From contig JACMPN010000427.1 in NCBI GenBank assembly GCA_014377495.1, forward strand, positions 1-20,906: DNA of 20,906 nt. The letters run 5' to 3'. Shown here in pieces: positions 1 to 7,480 of this stretch. Source of the DNA: Candidatus Sericytochromatia bacterium (GTDB lineage Bacteria; Cyanobacteriota; Sericytochromatia; JACMPN01). Made by a program: the position numbers and the translations under genes. Positions within the stretch are counted from its first letter, which is position 1. Every line of letters starts with the position of its first letter. A model generated the notes under the pieces. The model was not told where the DNA came from, did not search any database, and was given only the letters and a program-made list of their open reading frames with translations.

Positions 1-665
1 ATCGCCTGGGCCGGCGCCGACGGCATGGCGGTGGCGATCAAGTCGCTTTCCTGGTCCTCGTCGACCTGGGCGATGGCGTTGCGGCCGCCCCAGACCTTCA
101 GCCCGTGCAGGCGGATGCCGTGCTTGGCCGGGTTGTCGTCGATGACGGCGACGGGCTGCAGCCCGTTCTGCGGGTGGCGGAGCATCTCCCGGGTCAGGGC
201 CTCCCCGCCGTCGCCCGCCCCCATGACCAGCGTGCGTTTCAAACTCTGGTACGAGACTTGGCGGGACTCCTGCCAGAAGCGTTTGGCGAACCGGACACCC
301 CCGAGCAACAAAATCGCCAGGGCCCAATCGGCGGCAAACACCATCCGGGGGAAGCTGCCGTTGCCGGTGAGGTAAGCGATCGCCACGAAGAGACAGGAGC
401 CAGTGGTTACGGCCTGGATGACGCCGATCATGTCCTTGACGCTGAAATAGCGCCAAAGATGCTGGTAGAGACCGAAACTCCCGTTCGTCGTCAGCCGCAG
501 CAGAACGATCACCGGCAGGAACATCCAGAACTGGTGGATGTGGGCGGGGGGCACGACCCGGTCGAAGCGGATGCCGAAGGCAAGCACGTAGGCCAGCGCA
601 CTCAAGAGACTGTCAGCGAGGACGTGGCTGATGCGAAAGACGGGGAAACGACGGGCGCCGGCCAT
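1..665 (-). CDS. Membrane-anchored polysaccharide biosynthesis protein (CapD/FlaA1-type nucleotide-sugar epimerase/dehydratase), N-terminal part
   Basis: The gene is incomplete and leaves the window at base 1, so only about 221 N-terminal residues are seen. They begin with several hydrophobic stretches (HVLADSLLSALAYVLAFGIR, then FWMFLPVIVLLRL, SCLFVAIAYLTG and WALAILLLGGVRF). A Rossmann-like nucleotide-binding segment follows (LVMGAGDGGEAL), with AVIDDNPAKHGIRLHGLKVWG after it. This order, a membrane domain then a CoA-binding-like Rossmann domain, is that of large CapD/WbpM/PglF enzymes, which make modified UDP-sugars for surface glycans at the inner membrane. The catalytic epimerase/dehydratase domain lies beyond the edge. 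ATG at 665 is chosen because the first membrane helix follows it closely. An in-frame GTG three codons upstream (672-674) is an alternative, and the ribosome site is weak. The exact sugar cannot be told. I am confident of the family. Confidence 0.85.
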   Translation of the reverse strand, partial: MAGARRFPVFRISHVLADSLLSALAYVLAFGIRFDRVVPPAHIHQFWMFLPVIVLLRLTTNGSFGLYQHLWRYFSVKDMIGVIQAVTTGSCLFVAIAYLTGNGSFPRMVFAADWALAILLLGGVRFAKRFWQESRQVSYQSLKRTLVMGAGDGGEALTREMLRHPQNGLQPVAVIDDNPAKHGIRLHGLKVWGGRNAIAQVDEDQESDLIATAMPSAPAQA

Positions 666-1025
666 ATCGCTCACCGGGCCCGAAAGCACGACCAGACGGC
701 CAGAGACTGGCGATCGGTCCGGACGTGGATCATTTAAAGGCCTTTCGTGTCCGCAGGCGAGAACGCTGAGAGCGGCTACCCTCGGTACTGTAACAGGTTT
801 GTCGGCCATCCGGTCGGCGCTGGCACCGTCCCAACCGCCGGCCCCCTGGCGAGCGTCGCTTGAACGACGTTCCTGCCGCCCCCGTCCGGGGCTTGTCTTG
901 ATTTTTGCAGCCAATACCCTTAACATGTCCCATGTCCCATGGAATTGCGAAAATGAAGGCAATTATGAGCCAATTTAATGATAATGCATGACATCAAGTA
1001 AAAAATACTGCAGCATACCGGCCTC
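666..1025. other. Divergent intergenic region with an AT-rich patch
   Basis: About 360 bases lie between the divergent sugar-epimerase and chemoreceptor genes. I see no convincing coding region. Bases 900-1015 are clearly richer in A and T than the surroundings and hold a short direct repeat (catgtccc twice near 924-939) and runs such as aaaaaata near 1001-1007. This is where a promoter for the downstream chemoreceptor gene should sit, but no well-spaced -35/-10 pair stands out. Confidence 0.4.
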
Positions 1026-1811
1026 ATGATGTTTCGTCGTCGCGAAGCAACGCCCCGGACGTCGGCCACGATCGGCCCCGACCCCGCCGTCGTAGCGGCT
1101 CAGGCCGAAATCGACCACCTGATTTCCGAACAACGGCGACTGGAGGATCAGCTGGCTCGTGCGGCCGACGACCTCCGCGCAGCGTGGGCCGATGCCGACG
1201 AATTGCGCGCCGTGATCACCGACCTGCAGTGCGAGCAGCGGACACACGCCACTGCTGTCCAGGCTCATCAAGCCGACATACAGGTCGGTATCGATCAGGT
1301 CGGCGGCGTGGCCGCACGCATGCTGACCAGGCTGGGCGGAGGATTGGGCATTGTCGATCAGACCCTGGCCAACCTCGATATGGCGTCCCAGCGGACCACG
1401 GCATCGACGCAGGCCCTGACGGCCCTGCAATCCGGCAGCGCCACCTATGGCGAAGTCAATCAGGCCATCGTGAGCATCAAAGCGATTGCCGCCCAGACCA
1501 AGATGCTGGCCCTGAACGCCGCCATCGAGGCGGCCCGGGCCGGCGAGCATGGCCGTGGGTTCTCCATCGTCGCCGAAGAGGTCGGCAAACTGGCCAAAGA
1601 CACGGCCGGTGCCACAGCCACGATCAGCCGGATGATGGTGGCATTGCAGGCGGCGAGTGACGAAGCCCTGCAGACCCTGAGCACCAACGTCACCGAAATG
1701 GATTCCGGGGCAGAGCTGGCCTTTCAGGTCGGCATGGTCCTCAACGCCCTTGCCGAGGACTTCGGCGTCCTGGTCGCCGACATCGGTCAACTCGACGCCG
1801 CACTCCCTTGA
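1026..1811 (+). CDS. Soluble methyl-accepting chemotaxis-type signalling protein (copy 1)
   Basis: The 261-residue protein has no membrane segment, HAMP or recognised sensor domain. Residues 1-6 are MMFRRR, residues about 24-90 are a charged heptad-rich predicted coiled coil, and residues about 110-245 form the receptor signalling hairpin. The tip is the canonical QTKMLALNAAIEAARAGE followed by HGRGFSIVAEEVGKLA. This tip binds CheA and CheW in chemoreceptors and self-assembles into trimers of dimers. Here it would act in the cytoplasm, perhaps with the FIST protein downstream as sensor, which is inference. The C-terminus lacks an obvious CheR tether. No clear ribosome site precedes the paired ATGs at 1026 and 1029. 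Its C-terminal half is almost identical in DNA to the copy at 4381-5166. No che genes are visible, so the output partner is unknown. Confidence 0.9.
   Translation: MMFRRREATPRTSATIGPDPAVVAAQAEIDHLISEQRRLEDQLARAADDLRAAWADADELRAVITDLQCEQRTHATAVQAHQADIQVGIDQVGGVAARMLTRLGGGLGIVDQTLANLDMASQRTTASTQALTALQSGSATYGEVNQAIVSIKAIAAQTKMLALNAAIEAARAGEHGRGFSIVAEEVGKLAKDTAGATATISRMMVALQAASDEALQTLSTNVTEMDSGAELAFQVGMVLNALAEDFGVLVADIGQLDAALP
1353..1744 (+). repeat. 392-bp direct repeat inside chemoreceptor copy 1 (partner 4708-5099)
   Basis: The bases align without gaps with 4708-5099 and differ at only scattered positions, several of them silent third-codon changes. Flanking coding sequence on both sides is much more diverged. 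The segment encodes the signalling hairpin. Confidence 0.85.
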
Positions 1812-2127
1812 GAGATTACCGTTCACTGCCCATCCGGCCCCTGTCACCGGATAATGTTGCGGCAGGCAGCCAGACACCGCCGCTGGCGGTGGTGTCGGAC
1901 GGTCGTCCCGGGCGCCAGGACGACAGCCTTCCGGACTGTACGGCATTGCGGATCTTTGGGTTAAAAACCACCAACGCCACTTGCTTTTTTGTCGGGATAC
2001 GCCTAGGTTGCCTGGAGCCAACGCAACAAGAATTATTTCTCATTTATCGATCCGCCAAAGACGGCCTGAATGCAGACATGATTGGTACAACGGCATAGTC
2101 ACCCCGCCGGCGTCTAGAGGATTCGGA
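1812..2127. other. Intergenic region before the HTH miniprotein
   Basis: These 316 bases hold no convincing gene. A GC-rich hairpin with stem CACCGCC (1875-1881) and GGCGGTG (1885-1891) lies about 65 bases after the chemoreceptor stop. It could stop or slow transcription, but it has no T-tract. Bases 1955-2060 are AT-richer and hold the promoter candidate listed separately. Confidence 0.4.
2008..2036 (+). promoter_or_regulatory. Candidate sigma-70-like promoter for the HTH miniprotein and FIST genes
   Basis: TTGCCT at 2008-2013 and AATTAT at 2031-2036 are separated by 17 bases, about 90 bases before the miniprotein start. Each hexamer matches four of six consensus positions. An overlapping alternative is TTGCTT (1981-1986) with TAGGTT (2004-2009), also 17 bases apart. 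Both lie in a locally AT-rich patch of otherwise GC-rich DNA. The evidence is pattern only. Confidence 0.3.
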
Positions 2128-2304
2128 ATGGCCACATTGAAGTCCCAGGTCCAGGACATTTTAGATCGCAAGGGCACTATCGCGATCAAACGCCTCTCGC
2201 TTAAGGTCGGTGCCGATCTCAATCAGCTGCTCACCGGGTCGCTGATGATCAATCCGACCCTGGAAAGCAAGGTTCAGACTGCAATCCGCGAATTGGGCTT
2301 TTGA
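2128..2304 (+). CDS. 58-residue LacI-like helix-turn-helix miniprotein
   Basis: The start ATG at 2128 is set by a good ribosome site, AGAGGA at 2116-2121, six bases upstream. The product has 58 residues. After a short leader, residues about 18-58 follow the pattern of the LacI-family N-terminal DNA-binding domain: a first helix (IKRLSLKVGAD in place of the usual IKDVAxxAGVS), a second helix (LNQLLTGS), and an ending SKVQTAIRELGF that matches the usual RVxxAIxELGY end of that domain. No sugar-binding domain follows, and the gene stops exactly where the hinge would begin. It sits 13 bases before the FIST gene, so the two are probably co-transcribed. It could bind DNA as a small regulator or be a remnant. 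The HTH reading is my inference from pattern; the ORF itself is well supported. Confidence 0.7.
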   Translation: MATLKSQVQDILDRKGTIAIKRLSLKVGADLNQLLTGSLMINPTLESKVQTAIRELGF

Positions 2305-2317
2305 GCCAGGAGAGACG

Positions 2318-3487
2318 ATGACAACGATCCCCAAAACGGCAAACAAGGCCGGTCTGGTCGCCACGGCCGTCAGCACAGCCGCCGACACCGCCACGGCCGC
2401 CGCCGAGATCCTGCGGCAGCTGACCGGCCAGCAGGCTTTCATCATCTATTTTGCCGGCGCCGCCCATGACCAGGCCCTGCTGGCCGGTCAGCTGGCAGCG
2501 GGCCAGCCCGGCGTGCCGATGATCGGCTGCAGCACCGCTGGCGAAGTGTCCACCGGCACCGGCTTTCTGGCCGGCAGCGTCGTGGCCTTCGCCTTTGGTC
2601 CGGAGGCCGTCAGCCGGGCCGCCGTCGGCATGTGCGCCCCGTTGAGCACGGAGGCCGGACACGCCGGGGACACCCTGCGGTCGCTCGCCGCACAGATGGC
2701 TGTGGACGTGCGGGACCTCGATCCGGCCAAGTACCTGGGTCTGGTCCTGCCCGACGGCCTGAGCCTCAAGGAAGAAATCCTGATGGATGCCCTGGGCGAT
2801 GCCGCCCCGGACCTGATCGTCGTCGGCGGCTCCGCCGGGGACGACCTGCAGTTCAAGACCACGTACGTCACGGCCAACGGCCAGGTCCACAGCAATGGCG
2901 CAGCCTTGGCCCTGCTGGAGATGCGGGTGCCCTTCGTGATCAGCAAATCCACCCATTTTCGGCCGACCGGCATGACCTTCGTCGCCACCAAGGTCGACGA
3001 GGCGAACCGGACCGTTTACGAATTCGACGGCCAACCGGCCCAGGAAGCCTATGCCAAGGCCGTCGGCAGCACGCCGGAAGCCCTGGACACGGCCCTGATG
3101 GCGGCCCATCCGATCGGGCTGGTCATCGGCGATGACCCCTTCGTGCGCAGCCTGCAGCGCAAAGGTCCCGACGGTAGCCTCGTCTTCTTTTCCAATGTGC
3201 TGGAAGGGTCCATCGTCAGCCTGCTGGAGCCGGGTGACATGGCTGCCACCACCGTCGCCGCCCTGGACGACCTGGAAGCGACGCTGGGCACGGTTGCCGG
3301 CTTGCTGGCATTCACCTGCATCCTGCGCTGGGTGGAGGCGGGGACCTGCGGCACGACCCAAGCGATGTACACCGAAGTCACCCGCCGGGGCATTCCCATG
3401 GTCGGCTTCAATACGTACGGCGAACAGTATCTCGGCCATATCAATCAGACGGTCACCTTTCTGGCGGTCGGGACGCCTCAGCCATGA
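2318..3487 (+). CDS. Stand-alone FIST domain sensor protein (FIST_N + FIST_C)
   Basis: The 389-residue protein has the two halves of the FIST module. The N-terminal half carries GCSTAGE (residues 70-76) and VVGGSAGDD (168-176). The C-terminal half carries STHFRPTG (211-218) and ends with GFNTYGEQYLGHINQTVT (363-380). FIST domains are intracellular sensors found alone or fused to kinases, GGDEF or chemoreceptor domains. Stand-alone FIST proteins of similar size include NosP, a haem-based nitric-oxide sensor. His213 in the conserved segment is a candidate ligand, but haem binding cannot be shown here. The start ATG at 2318 has AGGAGA just upstream. It lies between soluble chemoreceptor genes, which suggests it feeds them or a kinase. 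The MCP relic downstream continues in the same reading frame after the TGA stop. The family call is firm; the ligand is unknown. Confidence 0.9.
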   Translation: MTTIPKTANKAGLVATAVSTAADTATAAAEILRQLTGQQAFIIYFAGAAHDQALLAGQLAAGQPGVPMIGCSTAGEVSTGTGFLAGSVVAFAFGPEAVSRAAVGMCAPLSTEAGHAGDTLRSLAAQMAVDVRDLDPAKYLGLVLPDGLSLKEEILMDALGDAAPDLIVVGGSAGDDLQFKTTYVTANGQVHSNGAALALLEMRVPFVISKSTHFRPTGMTFVATKVDEANRTVYEFDGQPAQEAYAKAVGSTPEALDTALMAAHPIGLVIGDDPFVRSLQRKGPDGSLVFFSNVLEGSIVSLLEPGDMAATTVAALDDLEATLGTVAGLLAFTCILRWVEAGTCGTTQAMYTEVTRRGIPMVGFNTYGEQYLGHINQTVTFLAVGTPQP

Positions 3488-4240
3488 CCTTCTGACGCCG
3501 GGCCTTGCCGATGGCAGTCCTGGAGCCGGCCGTCGGAGACGGCCCTCCAAGACCACATCGCCAGCCTCGAATCGGAGGTCCGGCACCTCCAGACGAGCCT
3601 ACAGCGGGCTGGACAGGCCCCACACCACGCTGAAACCGCCGAGGCCGCATCCGCAGCCGACTCCCTCCGCCACGCCGGCTGATTGCGGGAAAGTGCCTAT
3701 CAGGGCATTCCGGCGCGATCAGGCCAGCAGGCGGAGAGCTTTGGTCAGCGGATCGGCGAGTTGCAACTGCCTCTACAGGCCGATGTTGGGGCCATCGACA
3801 AGACCCTGGGACACCTTGTTGAGACGTCACAGCGGACGAATGCCTCCGCCGATTCCCCTGTCGCCCGACAGTCCGCCTCCTGTCAGTGAGTCACTCAGGC
3901 CTTGAAGGCGATCAAGGCGATCGCCGATCAAACCAAGATGCTGGCCCTGAACGCCGCCATCGCGGCCGCCCGGGCCGGCGAGCATGGCCGGGGGCTCTCC
4001 ATCGTTGCCGAAGAGGCTGGCAAGATCGCCAGAGACACCGTCCCTGCGACCGTGAGCATCACACCCATGGTCAGCGGCCTGCAGGATGGCTGTGACGTTG
4101 CCACCAAGGCCCTGCAGAGGATCGCCGGCGACATGGAAAACGGTACGGAGCTGGCGTTTCAGGTCGGCATGGCCCTGACGGCCCTTGATCAGCAATTCAC
4201 CAACTTCCGGGAAGACCTCGGCCAACTGAACCTCGGATAG
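3488..4240 (+). pseudogene. Decayed third chemoreceptor copy, interrupted by in-frame TGA codons
   Basis: One reading frame from 3488 to 4240 (about 251 codons, near the 261 of its neighbours) reads as a chemoreceptor-type protein. It has a coiled-coil-like part (HIASLESEVRHLQTSLQ from about 3551), then VGAIDKTLGHLVETSQRT, then ADQTKMLALNAAIAAARAGE with HGRGLSIVAEEAGKIA. It is broken by TGA at 3680-3682 and 3887-3889. It lacks an in-frame ATG near its start and follows the FIST stop (3485-3487) in the same frame. An ATG at 3511 would need a +1 shift near 3535. The invariant glutamate of the tip (AIEAARAGE in the intact copies) is alanine. All this suggests decay. An internal start (TTG 3902) could still yield a 112-residue tip fragment. 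Whether any product is made cannot be told from sequence. Confidence 0.75.
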
Positions 4241-4282
4241 GCCAACGTCACCGGCTTGCAGCTCTTGCATATGATTTACACC

Positions 4283-4312
4283 TTGTTGCAGAGCGAGCGC
4301 CTGTTTTAGACT
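4283..4312 (+). promoter_or_regulatory. Candidate promoter for the second chemoreceptor gene
   Basis: TTGTTG (4283-4288) and TAGACT (4307-4312) are 18 bases apart, about 70 bases before the gene start, in an AT-richer part of a 140-base gap. The motif TAGACTGCC recurs at 20182-20190, upstream of efp. The call rests on pattern only. Confidence 0.35.
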
Positions 4313-4380
4313 GCCCCCGACGCACTGCTGATGGGATCAGCCGTCCTGGCTTCCTGGGTCAGAGCGGTTGGAGGTTGCTC

Positions 4381-5166
4381 ATGATGTTCCGCCGACGCGA
4401 CACTGCCACTGTGGCGACCCTGCCGATCGCCCCCGATCCCGCCCGCTTGGCGGCCGAGGCCGAGTCTGACCGCCTGCTGGCCGAGCAGCACCGCCTTCGG
4501 CACGAGCTCGCCCAAGCCATCGATGATCGGCACGCAGCCCGGGTCGAGGCCGGCGAGTTGCACGCCGCCATCGCCGCTTCGCAGGCCGAGCAACGCTCAC
4601 AGGCAGCCAGAGTCCTCGGCCGGCAGGCCGACCTGCAGGCTGGGCTCGATCAGGTGCGCAGCCTGACCGGCCTCATGCAGTTAAAGTTGCAGGAAGGATT
4701 GGCGACGGTCGATCAGACCCTGGCCAACCTCGATACCGTCTCCCAGCGGACCACGGCCTCGACTCGGGCCCTGACGGCCCTACAGTCCAGCAGCCACACC
4801 TATGGCGAAGTCAATCAGGCCATTGCGAGCATCAAAGCAATTGCCGCCCAGACCAAGATGCTGGCCCTGAACGCCGCCATTGAGGCAGCCCGGGCCGGTG
4901 AGCATGGCCGTGGGTTCTCCATCGTCGCCGAGGAGGTCGGCAAATTGGCCAAAGACACGGCCGGTGCCACGGCCACGATCAGCCAGATGATGGTGGCATT
5001 GCAGGCGGCGAGTGACGAGGCCCTGCAGACCCTGAGCACCAACGCCACCGAAATGGATTCCGGGGCTGAGCTGGCCTTTCATGTCGGCATGGTCCTCAAT
5101 GGCCTCAATGAACAGATCGGCACCTTGATCAACGACATCGGTCAGCTCGACTCTGCCACGCCTTGA
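4381..5166 (+). CDS. Soluble methyl-accepting chemotaxis-type signalling protein (copy 2)
   Basis: The 261-residue paralogue has exactly the length of copy 1 and the same architecture: MMFRRR start, charged coiled coil at residues about 20-90, and the receptor hairpin with tip QTKMLALNAAIEAARAGE. There is no membrane segment. The first 100 residues differ strongly from copy 1, the next 130 are nearly the same, and the last 20 differ again (GLNEQIGTLIND versus ALAEDFGVLVAD). GGAGG at 4370-4374 sits six bases before ATG 4381, which fixes the start. A second ATG follows at once, as in copy 1. It probably works in a cytoplasmic receptor cluster, and mixed oligomers with copy 1 are plausible because the tip is shared. 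Partner kinases are not in the window. Confidence 0.9.
   Translation: MMFRRRDTATVATLPIAPDPARLAAEAESDRLLAEQHRLRHELAQAIDDRHAARVEAGELHAAIAASQAEQRSQAARVLGRQADLQAGLDQVRSLTGLMQLKLQEGLATVDQTLANLDTVSQRTTASTRALTALQSSSHTYGEVNQAIASIKAIAAQTKMLALNAAIEAARAGEHGRGFSIVAEEVGKLAKDTAGATATISQMMVALQAASDEALQTLSTNATEMDSGAELAFHVGMVLNGLNEQIGTLINDIGQLDSATP
4708..5099 (+). repeat. 392-bp direct repeat inside chemoreceptor copy 2 (partner 1353-1744)
   Basis: This is the second member of the direct repeat, at an offset of 3355 bases. The two in direct orientation could recombine and delete the HTH, FIST and relic genes between them. Confidence 0.85.
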
Positions 5167-5217
5167 GTCGGCTGAGTCTCCCGGAGACAGGCTTGGCCCC
5201 TGCGGTATTCTGAGGTC

Positions 5218-7470
5218 ATGCCCACTGCCGCAGACGATTCCACCGGCACCGACGCGCCGGCCCTGGTCGCCGCTTTTGCCGCCACCCAACCCTTCGCACT
5301 GGACGGGTTTCAGCAGGCTGCCTGTCTCGCCCTGGCGACCGGGCACTCCGTGCTGGTCGCCGTGCCCACGGGCGCCGGCAAGACGGTCGTCGCCGAGTTC
5401 GCCGTCTGGCTCGCCCGTTCCCGGGGCAGGCAGGCGATCATCACCACCCCGCTCAAGGCCCTGAGCAACCAAAAGTACTACGAGCTGCGGCGGCGCTGGC
5501 CAGGCGACGTCGGCCTGCTGACAGGCGACGTCGCCTGGCACCCGGAAGCCCCGATCCTGGTGATGACCACCGAGGTGCTCCGCAACCGCCTGCTCGCCCG
5601 GGATGCGCTGGGTAATGTCGATCAGATCGTCTTGGACGAGGCGCATTTCCTGGCCGATCGGGACCGGGGGACCGTTTGGGAAGAGGTGATCCTCCTCGCC
5701 CCGCCGCATGCGTGTCTGACGGCCCTGTCCGCCACACTTCCCAATGCCGATGAATTGGCAGGCTGGATGACGGCCGTCCACCGACCGACCACCGTCATCT
5801 CCGAGGAGGTCCGTCCCGTGCCCCTGCGGCCGATGGTGGCCGGCACGACCCTCGTCCCCTATGACGTGGCGATCGCCCAGTCCCGCGATCGGACCCGCCG
5901 GGTCGCCCAGCGCGTGGATTGGCATGACCTGCCGATCCTCGTGCGCGAACTGTCCCGCCAGGAGTTGTTGCCCGCCATCGTCTTCACTTTCAGCCGACAG
6001 CGCTGTGAGCAGCAGGTCGCCGCTTTAATCGATGCCGGGAGTTCCCTGCTTAACGACGTCGCCCAAGCCAGCGTCAGGGCGCAGGTCGACGCTGCCCTGG
6101 CAGCCAACCCGGCCTTGGGGACGGGGGCAAACACCCGGCGCTGGCTCGACTGGCTGACCTGGGGGGTGGCGCCGCACCACGCCGGCTTGTTGCCCGACCT
6201 GAAGCGCTTGATCGAGCACCTCTTTCAGCAGGGCCTGCTGCGGGTCGTCGTCGCCACCGAGACCCTGGCGGCCGGCATCAATATGCCGGCCCGGACAGTC
6301 GTCATCAGCCGGCTGATGAAACCGTCACGGGAAGGCGAGCGGATGTTGTCCGTGGCCGAGTTTCGCCAGATGGCCGGTAGGGCCGGCCGGCGCGGCATGG
6401 ATGTCGTCGGCTACGTGGTCCTGGTGCCGGGTGGTCCTGAGGACTGGCCGGAGATCTCGGCCCTGCTCCACGATCCGGTGGAACCCCTGTGGAGCCAGTT
6501 TCACCTGTCCTTTGCCACAGCCGCCCTGCTCGCCGGCCAGTTCGACCCGCCGGCGATCCGGCGTTTTCTCGAACGCACCTTTGCCCATTACCAGACGGCC
6601 ACTCGTCGGCGGGACATGGAACAGCAACTGTCGGACGTCCAGGATCACCTGGCCCGCTGGTCCATCTGGTGTCCTGTCACGCCGCACGAGCTGCGCACGT
6701 CCCTGCATGGGTTGTATGAGCGGTCGCAAGCCAGGCCGGATCGTCGGTCCCGCCAGTCCAGCGGGTTGAGTCAGCCCGACGTGCCGTGTCACCGCTGTCG
6801 GCAAAAGTCGGCCTGTGCCGACGGCATTGCTGCCATGCCCAGCTGGGTCGCCACCGAGTCCACCCTGCAGCGCCAGCTCACAGAGCTGGGATCCGCCCTC
6901 TGGCAGCGATTTCGTCGGCAACGCCAGGTGCTCGCCGACCTGGGCTGCCTGGACCGGGGCCGCCTGACCACGGCGGGCGAGGTCCTGGCCCACCTGCGGA
7001 CGAAACAGGACTTGGCCGCCTTGTTTGCCTGGGCCGAACTGGACGGTTTGCCGCCGGCCGCGATGGCGGCTTTGGCGAGCACCGTCGTCGGTCACAGGGA
7101 CAGTGCCCGGCGTTGGCACGGTGAACCGCTCGTCGGTCCGGCCCGGGCGGCGGTGGATCGGGTCCACTGGGCCTGTGCCGGCGCCACAGACTCGATGCGC
7201 CGGCACGGCCTCAAGGATGCACCCCCGTGGCTCGATGAAGGTGCGGCCGGCCTGGTGGAACGGTGGGCCGAAGGCGCCGACTGGGCCGGGCTGGTCAGAC
7301 TGAGCGGGATCGACGAGGGTGAGCTCGTCTGGCACCTGCGGCAGGTGATCGACATGCTGTGGCAGTTTCGCCAGATGCCCGCCACCCCTCCGGCGTTGCG
7401 CCTGACCCTGACGGCCGCCATCGACTCGATCGATCGCGCCGTCGTCCGACAGGTCGAGCAATCTTACTGA
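5218..7470 (+). CDS. Ski2/HelY-like DExH RNA helicase
   Basis: The 750-residue superfamily 2 helicase has all core motifs in order: Walker A PTGAGKT (50-56), TTPLKALSNQ (76-85), TGDV (102-105), DEAH (140-143), SAT (171-173), HHAGLLP (320-326), VVATETLAAGINMPA (344-358) and QMAGRAGRRG (384-393). This pattern, with the long insertion before HHAG and a helical C-terminal region, is that of Mtr4/Ski2 and bacterial HelY proteins, which use ATP to unwind RNA in processing and decay. Cysteines at 485, 524, 527 and 533 (CHRCRQKSAC) may bind a metal. ATG 5218 is preceded by GAGG at only two bases' distance, and TATTCT at 5206-5211 could be a -10 box, so translation may start on a nearly leaderless message. 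It is shorter than some Ski2-like proteins but looks intact. It converges on the kinase gene with a 10-base gap. Confidence 0.92.
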   Translation: MPTAADDSTGTDAPALVAAFAATQPFALDGFQQAACLALATGHSVLVAVPTGAGKTVVAEFAVWLARSRGRQAIITTPLKALSNQKYYELRRRWPGDVGLLTGDVAWHPEAPILVMTTEVLRNRLLARDALGNVDQIVLDEAHFLADRDRGTVWEEVILLAPPHACLTALSATLPNADELAGWMTAVHRPTTVISEEVRPVPLRPMVAGTTLVPYDVAIAQSRDRTRRVAQRVDWHDLPILVRELSRQELLPAIVFTFSRQRCEQQVAALIDAGSSLLNDVAQASVRAQVDAALAANPALGTGANTRRWLDWLTWGVAPHHAGLLPDLKRLIEHLFQQGLLRVVVATETLAAGINMPARTVVISRLMKPSREGERMLSVAEFRQMAGRAGRRGMDVVGYVVLVPGGPEDWPEISALLHDPVEPLWSQFHLSFATAALLAGQFDPPAIRRFLERTFAHYQTATRRRDMEQQLSDVQDHLARWSIWCPVTPHELRTSLHGLYERSQARPDRRSRQSSGLSQPDVPCHRCRQKSACADGIAAMPSWVATESTLQRQLTELGSALWQRFRRQRQVLADLGCLDRGRLTTAGEVLAHLRTKQDLAALFAWAELDGLPPAAMAALASTVVGHRDSARRWHGEPLVGPARAAVDRVHWACAGATDSMRRHGLKDAPPWLDEGAAGLVERWAEGADWAGLVRLSGIDEGELVWHLRQVIDMLWQFRQMPATPPALRLTLTAAIDSIDRAVVRQVEQSY

Positions 7471-7480
7471 CGCCACGGCG

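Noticed and set aside
975..2021. Minus-strand open frame (348 codons) across the first chemoreceptor
   Set aside because: It is antisense to a well-supported receptor gene, and a similar antisense frame recurs opposite the second copy because the DNA is repeated.
2249..3586. Long minus-strand open frame (445 codons) opposite the FIST gene
   Set aside because: It lies antisense to a gene with clear family motifs. It is glycine- and aspartate-rich low-complexity translation typical of GC-rich antisense frames.
3485..3889. TGA read as an amino acid (selenocysteine or reassigned code)
   Set aside because: TGA ends several other intact genes here. The remnant lacks a start codon and has lost an invariant tip residue, which fits decay better.
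4780..5925. Minus-strand open frame (381 codons) spanning parts of the second chemoreceptor and the helicase
   Set aside because: It crosses two real plus-strand genes and has no motif.
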